A stretch of 8,679 bases of DNA from Bacteroidota bacterium (GTDB lineage: Bacteria > Bacteroidota > Bacteroidia > Flavobacteriales > Weeksellaceae), in the NCBI GenBank assembly GCA_023399675.1, contig JAEWOM010000062.1, positions 1-8,679 on the forward strand, written 5' to 3'. Made by a program: the position numbers and the translations under genes. Position 1 is the stretch's first letter, and each line of letters starts with the position of its first letter. The notes under the pieces were generated by a model that was not told the DNA's origin, did no database searches, and saw only the letters and a program-made list of their open reading frames with translations. Below, piece by piece: positions 5,747-8,679 of the stretch.

Positions 5747-6393
5747 GGCTTGCGTCTGTTTTTGTTTTGCTGATTTTTTTGGTGGGTTCGGTGCCGGTTA
5801 TTCTGATTGTTGTACTGACCCTTCTGGTTTTTATTCCGGTTGGATGTGTAAATTTTACTTTTTTCGAGAGAATCGATACCGGTAAGATCGAGGCGGTCTT
5901 CCGAAAGCTCTTTCAGATGACGGAAAATGACATCATCTGTCACATGTTCCTTATTGTAGATGTTATAGGATTTTTTCATGTTGTTCGCAATCACTTCAAT
6001 CAGTGCTGCTTTTTCATCACCATCTTCACGTTGGATGGCAAGTTCAATCAGCTGAAGGATGCTCTTACCGTAAAATTTAAAATCACCCTGCAGTTTCGGG
6101 TATTCCAGTTTTTTGGGTTTTTCCTGTAATTCTTCAATCGTTGGAAAAGGATAGGGTGCATCCACATCCAGATCGTATTCTGCCAGAATATAAAGATGAT
6201 CCCAAAGTTTATGTTTGTAATTTTCTTCGTCGCGTAGTTGTGGATTGCGCTGCCCCATAAATTCCACTATTGCCACCGCCATCTCATTGCGTTCTTCTTT
6301 CGTAGGCAATTCTTTGCAGCGCTCTACCAGTTGCTGAATCAGCCGGCCATATTCCGGCATGTGCAGTCTTGTTCTGTCGGTATTGTATTCCAT
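5743..6393 (-). CDS. DUF4290 domain-containing protein with a disordered basic Asn/Gln-rich tail
   Basis: This is a Bacteroidota-restricted protein of unknown function that is commonly found just upstream of murA. The start is taken at the ATG at 6393 (MEYNT), giving 216 residues; the TTG at 6402 adds only three residues and is less likely. The domain covers about residues 1-170 and is mostly helical, with MEYNTDR at the front, MPEYGRLIQQLVERC (12-26), FMGQRNPQLRD (45-55) and KLWDHLYILAEYDLDVDAPYPFP (about 62-84). The last ~45 residues switch to a low-complexity stretch of N, Q, K, R and H with almost no hydrophobic residues, predicted to be disordered and able to bind nucleic acid or other polyanions (inference). 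It overlaps murA by 4 nt (ATGA). The pairing suggests a link to cell-envelope synthesis, but no activity can be assigned. Confidence 0.9.
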   Translation of the reverse strand: MEYNTDRTRLHMPEYGRLIQQLVERCKELPTKEERNEMAVAIVEFMGQRNPQLRDEENYKHKLWDHLYILAEYDLDVDAPYPFPTIEELQEKPKKLEYPKLQGDFKFYGKSILQLIELAIQREDGDEKAALIEVIANNMKKSYNIYNKEHVTDDVIFRHLKELSEDRLDLTGIDSLEKSKIYTSNRNKNQKGQYNNQNNRHRTHQKNQQNKNRRKP

Positions 6394-6526
6394 ATCATGC
6401 AAATATAGAAATTTGATTCAAGTCATTGAATGTTGAAACCCGATTCGTGCTAATTTGCTCCGAAATTCGCTGCCCGAAGAATATTTTTTTAAATTCGTGG
6501 TTTTGGTAGCTAATACCCGATAAATT
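6394..6526. other. Divergent intergenic region between DUF4290-murA and the S9 peptidase
   Basis: These 133 bases separate divergent genes and must hold promoters for both. On the plus strand, TTG at 6433-6435 followed after 15 nt by TAATTTGC at 6451 weakly resembles a -33/-7 pair and would give a leader of about 60 nt for the peptidase. No strong hairpin, direct repeat or small coding frame was seen. Confidence 0.4.
6400..6407 (-). promoter_or_regulatory. Possible Bacteroidota -7 element for the DUF4290-murA transcript
   Basis: The minus strand reads TATATTTG, which matches the Bacteroidota -7 consensus TAnnTTTG. It sits 6 nt before the ATG at 6393, so a start of transcription at the normal distance would give an mRNA with almost no leader. 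No good -33 TTTG is seen at the expected spacing (an ACTTG lies only about 11 nt upstream), so this may be chance. Confidence 0.3.
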
Positions 6527-8521
6527 ATGAAACTGAAACTTTTTTTACTGGCTGTTGCAGCCCCTTTTCTTATGAACGCACAACAGGTGATGACTCCTGA
6601 AATTTTATGGACGCTGAAGAAACTGAACGTTCAGACTGTAGATCCGGACCATAAAACACTCATTTACGGTGTCGGACAAACCGACCTGAAAACGGAGAAG
6701 ACTAACACGGAAAAATTCTTGCTCAATATCAACACAGGAAAATCGGAGAAGATTAATTTGGGGAAGAAATCGGTGATTCAATGGGATGGAAACGGACTGT
6801 ATGCATCAGAAGGAAATCAGATATTTATTTCAAAAGACTCCGGAAAGAGCTGGAATCTTTTTTATGAACTCGCCGATGCCGATAATATTTCGGTTTCTCC
6901 GGACGGCCAGCAGATAGCATTCAGCAGACAGGTTCAGGTAGAAAAAGTGTTGGGTAAGCATCGCTACGATGATGTCCCCAATTCCACGGCACAGGTGTAC
7001 ACCGATCTTAATCACAGACATTGGGATTACTGGAATGAAGGGAAGTACAACCATGTTTTTGTGGTCAGTACTTCACAAAAAACTGACCATGCAAAAGATC
7101 TGTTGCAGGGAAAAACATGGGATTCGCCTTTGCGTCCGTTTGGAGGAGGTGAAGATTTTATCTGGAGCCCGGACTCGTCTAAATTACTGTACGTTGTGAA
7201 GCCAAAAAGCGGCCGCGAGTATGTGCAGACAACCAATTCGGATATCTTCGCGTATGACGTGGCTTCCGGAACGACAACTAATCTGACCGAAGGAATGATG
7301 GGTTATGACGTGAATCCGAAGTTTTCTCCGGACGGTAATTTTCTGGCCTGGCAAAGCATGAAGCGCGACGGATATGAATCAGATAAAAATGATATCGTGA
7401 TCATGAACTGGAAAACCGGCGTGAAAAATAACCTGACCGACGGTTGGACTGAAAGCGTGACTGGAGATGTGGCGTGGAGCAAAGACTCGAAAATACTGTA
7501 TTTCACGGCTGCCTATCGCGGAACGAAACAATTGTTTTCTGTAAATCCGAAAAACCACAAAGTTTCGCAGATTTCACAGGGAAATTTTGATGTGAACGAG
7601 ATTATAGCCGAAGGAAAAAATGGAATCCTTGTTGCCAGAACCGACATCAACCACAACACCGATATTTTTTCTGTAGATAAGAGAAGCGGAGCTATGACGC
7701 AGGTGACGGCGGTAAATAAGGCGACCTATGAAAATCTGTCACCTTCAAAAAGTGAACTGAAAATGGTAAAAACCAGCGACGGAAAGGAAATGGGTGTCTG
7801 GTTTTTCTATCCGCCGAATTTTGATCCGGCTAAAAAATATCCAACTCTACTGTATTGTCAGGGTGGTCCGCAATCGGCGCTTACTCAATATTTTTCCACG
7901 CGCTGGAATTTTGCGCTGATGGCTGCCAACGGTTATATCATCGTAGCGCCAAACCGTCGCGGAATGCCGGGTTGGGGAACGAAATGGAATGAAGATATTT
8001 CTAAAGACTGGGGCGGACAGGCCATCCGCGATTATCTTGCAGCTGCAGATTATGCCAAAACCTTGCCTTTTGTTGACGGAAACAGAATGGGAGCAGTTGG
8101 TGCAAGTTACGGTGGTTACAGTGTTTATATGCTGGCCGGAGTTCACGAAAACAGATTCAAAACATTTATTTCGCATAACGGACTTTTCGATATGAAATCC
8201 TGGTACGGAACCACTGAAGAATTGTTTTTTGCCAACTGGGATATCGGCGCACCTTGGGATCAGCCTACACCAAAGGCTTACACAGAATTCAATCCGAGCA
8301 ACTATACACAGAACTGGGATACGCCGATTATGATTATTCAGGGTGGTCTCGATTACCGGGTTCCGTACGAACAGGGAAATCAGGCTTTCCAGACGGCTCA
8401 GCTCAAGGGCATCAAATCGAAATTTGTGTATTTTCCGAATGAAAACCACTGGGTTTTGAAACCGCATAATGCTTTGGTTTGGCAGCGCGAGTTTTTCGGA
8501 TGGCTGAAGGAAACTTTGTAA
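6527..8521 (+). CDS. Secreted S9 family peptidase (DPP5-like dipeptidyl peptidase)
   Basis: This is a serine exopeptidase of the prolyl oligopeptidase clan, expected to trim dipeptides from peptides in the periplasm. The 664-residue product begins with a signal peptide (MKLKLFLLAVAAPFLMNAQQ, cleavage likely near A18). A beta-propeller domain follows (about 30-400), with repeated W/F-S-x-D-[GS] blades: SVSPDG (122-127), IWSPDS (212-217), KFSPDG (265-270) and AWSKDS (316-321). The C-terminal alpha/beta-hydrolase domain holds the nucleophile in VGASYGG (524-530, Ser527), the Asp in GGLDYRVP (607-613, Asp609) and the His in ENHWVLKP (639-646, His641), together with GWGTKWNEDISKDWGG (482-497). Length and motif wording are close to DPP5 of Porphyromonas gingivalis (about 684 residues), so dipeptidyl peptidase 5 activity is the best guess. 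The ATG at 6527 gives the complete signal peptide. It is a single-gene transcript closed by a terminator. Confidence 0.95.
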   Translation: MKLKLFLLAVAAPFLMNAQQVMTPEILWTLKKLNVQTVDPDHKTLIYGVGQTDLKTEKTNTEKFLLNINTGKSEKINLGKKSVIQWDGNGLYASEGNQIFISKDSGKSWNLFYELADADNISVSPDGQQIAFSRQVQVEKVLGKHRYDDVPNSTAQVYTDLNHRHWDYWNEGKYNHVFVVSTSQKTDHAKDLLQGKTWDSPLRPFGGGEDFIWSPDSSKLLYVVKPKSGREYVQTTNSDIFAYDVASGTTTNLTEGMMGYDVNPKFSPDGNFLAWQSMKRDGYESDKNDIVIMNWKTGVKNNLTDGWTESVTGDVAWSKDSKILYFTAAYRGTKQLFSVNPKNHKVSQISQGNFDVNEIIAEGKNGILVARTDINHNTDIFSVDKRSGAMTQVTAVNKATYENLSPSKSELKMVKTSDGKEMGVWFFYPPNFDPAKKYPTLLYCQGGPQSALTQYFSTRWNFALMAANGYIIVAPNRRGMPGWGTKWNEDISKDWGGQAIRDYLAAADYAKTLPFVDGNRMGAVGASYGGYSVYMLAGVHENRFKTFISHNGLFDMKSWYGTTEELFFANWDIGAPWDQPTPKAYTEFNPSNYTQNWDTPIMIIQGGLDYRVPYEQGNQAFQTAQLKGIKSKFVYFPNENHWVLKPHNALVWQREFFGWLKETL

Positions 8522-8544
8522 AAATTAGGAATAATCAAAAATTG

Positions 8545-8571
8545 AAACGGGCAGCCAATGCCCGTTTTTTT
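8545..8571 (+). terminator. Rho-independent terminator after the S9 peptidase
   Basis: A 9-bp stem, AAACGGGCA at 8545-8553 paired with TGCCCGTTT at 8559-8567, has a 5-nt loop (GCCAA) and runs into a T tract to 8571. It lies 24 nt after the peptidase stop. The minus-strand side has a short T run too, so it might also serve the gene ending at 8625. Confidence 0.92.
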
Positions 8572-8624
8572 ATATTTAGTTTTCCCAATCAGGATGAAGT
8601 AGTGAAAGAGAAAGTTGTTACAAC

Positions 8625-8678
8625 TTATATTTCAAAACTTTCGATTGCGTCATGCGTGAGCAGAAAATCTTCCAGTTC
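8625..8678 (-). CDS. Possible 3' end of a minus-strand gene, cut by the window edge
   Basis: Reading the minus strand from 8678, one frame is open for 17 codons and ends in TAA at 8627-8625: ELEDFLLTHDAIESFEI. Another minus frame stops early (TGA after nine codons), and the balance of charged and hydrophobic residues looks like a genuine protein C-terminus. The placement, convergent with the S9 peptidase and on the far side of its terminator, fits. The piece is too short to name a family. Confidence 0.4.
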   Translation of the reverse strand, partial: ELEDFLLTHDAIESFEI

Positions 8679-8679
8679 C

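Noticed and set aside
7847..8467. 206-codon minus-strand open frame inside the S9 peptidase
   Set aside because: It lies exactly opposite the conserved hydrolase domain with all catalytic motifs; its product resembles no family and is a frame shadow.

Overview
The window reads as chromosomal DNA of a Bacteroidota member, most likely a flavobacterium of the Chryseobacterium/Kaistella type (inference). The signs are the Bacteroidota-restricted DUF4290 gene coupled to murA, a secreted DPP5-like S9 peptidase with an N-A-Q-Q type signal-peptide end, A/T-rich translation starts without clear Shine-Dalgarno sequences, and the wording of the RimO tail. No mobile element, CRISPR array, tRNA or rRNA was seen.

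Layout, left to right. Positions 1-579 (+) hold the 3' part of rimO (ribosomal protein S12 methylthiotransferase), followed 20 nt later by a small DUF1801 protein (600-1055, +). A compact minus-strand cluster then runs from 4384 down to 1083: a polytopic membrane protein, a P-loop NTPase, the molybdenum-cofactor nucleotidyltransferase MobA, the sulfur carrier FdhD, and a small uncharacterised protein. These genes overlap or lie within a few bases of each other and look like one transcript devoted to molybdenum cofactor maturation for a formate-dehydrogenase-like enzyme. The enzyme itself is not in the window. A hairpin terminator at 4407-4431 separates this cluster from the upstream minus-strand pair DUF4290-murA (6393 to 4439; ATGA overlap). 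On the plus strand, 6527-8521 encodes the secreted S9 peptidase, closed by a clear terminator at 8545-8571. The last 55 bases hold what looks like the 3' end of another minus-strand gene.

Points of interest. (1) The NTPase and mobA reading frames are one continuous frame broken only by two adjacent stop codons (TAG TAA, 3006-3001). The residues just after the stops look like the missing end of the NTPase domain, so this is best explained as an NTPase-MobA fusion, natural or ancestral, that is split here by nonsense changes or sequence error. (2) rimO has an in-frame TGA at 19-21, where relatives carry Cys, and further departures from the family within its first ~95 bases; a poor-quality sequence end is the simplest explanation. 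(3) MurA carries Asp (D122) where E. coli MurA has Cys115, which predicts intrinsic fosfomycin insensitivity of the enzyme. (4) The membrane protein of the Moco cluster has an N-terminal half resembling ECF-transporter substrate-binding components and is an uncharacterised candidate transporter.
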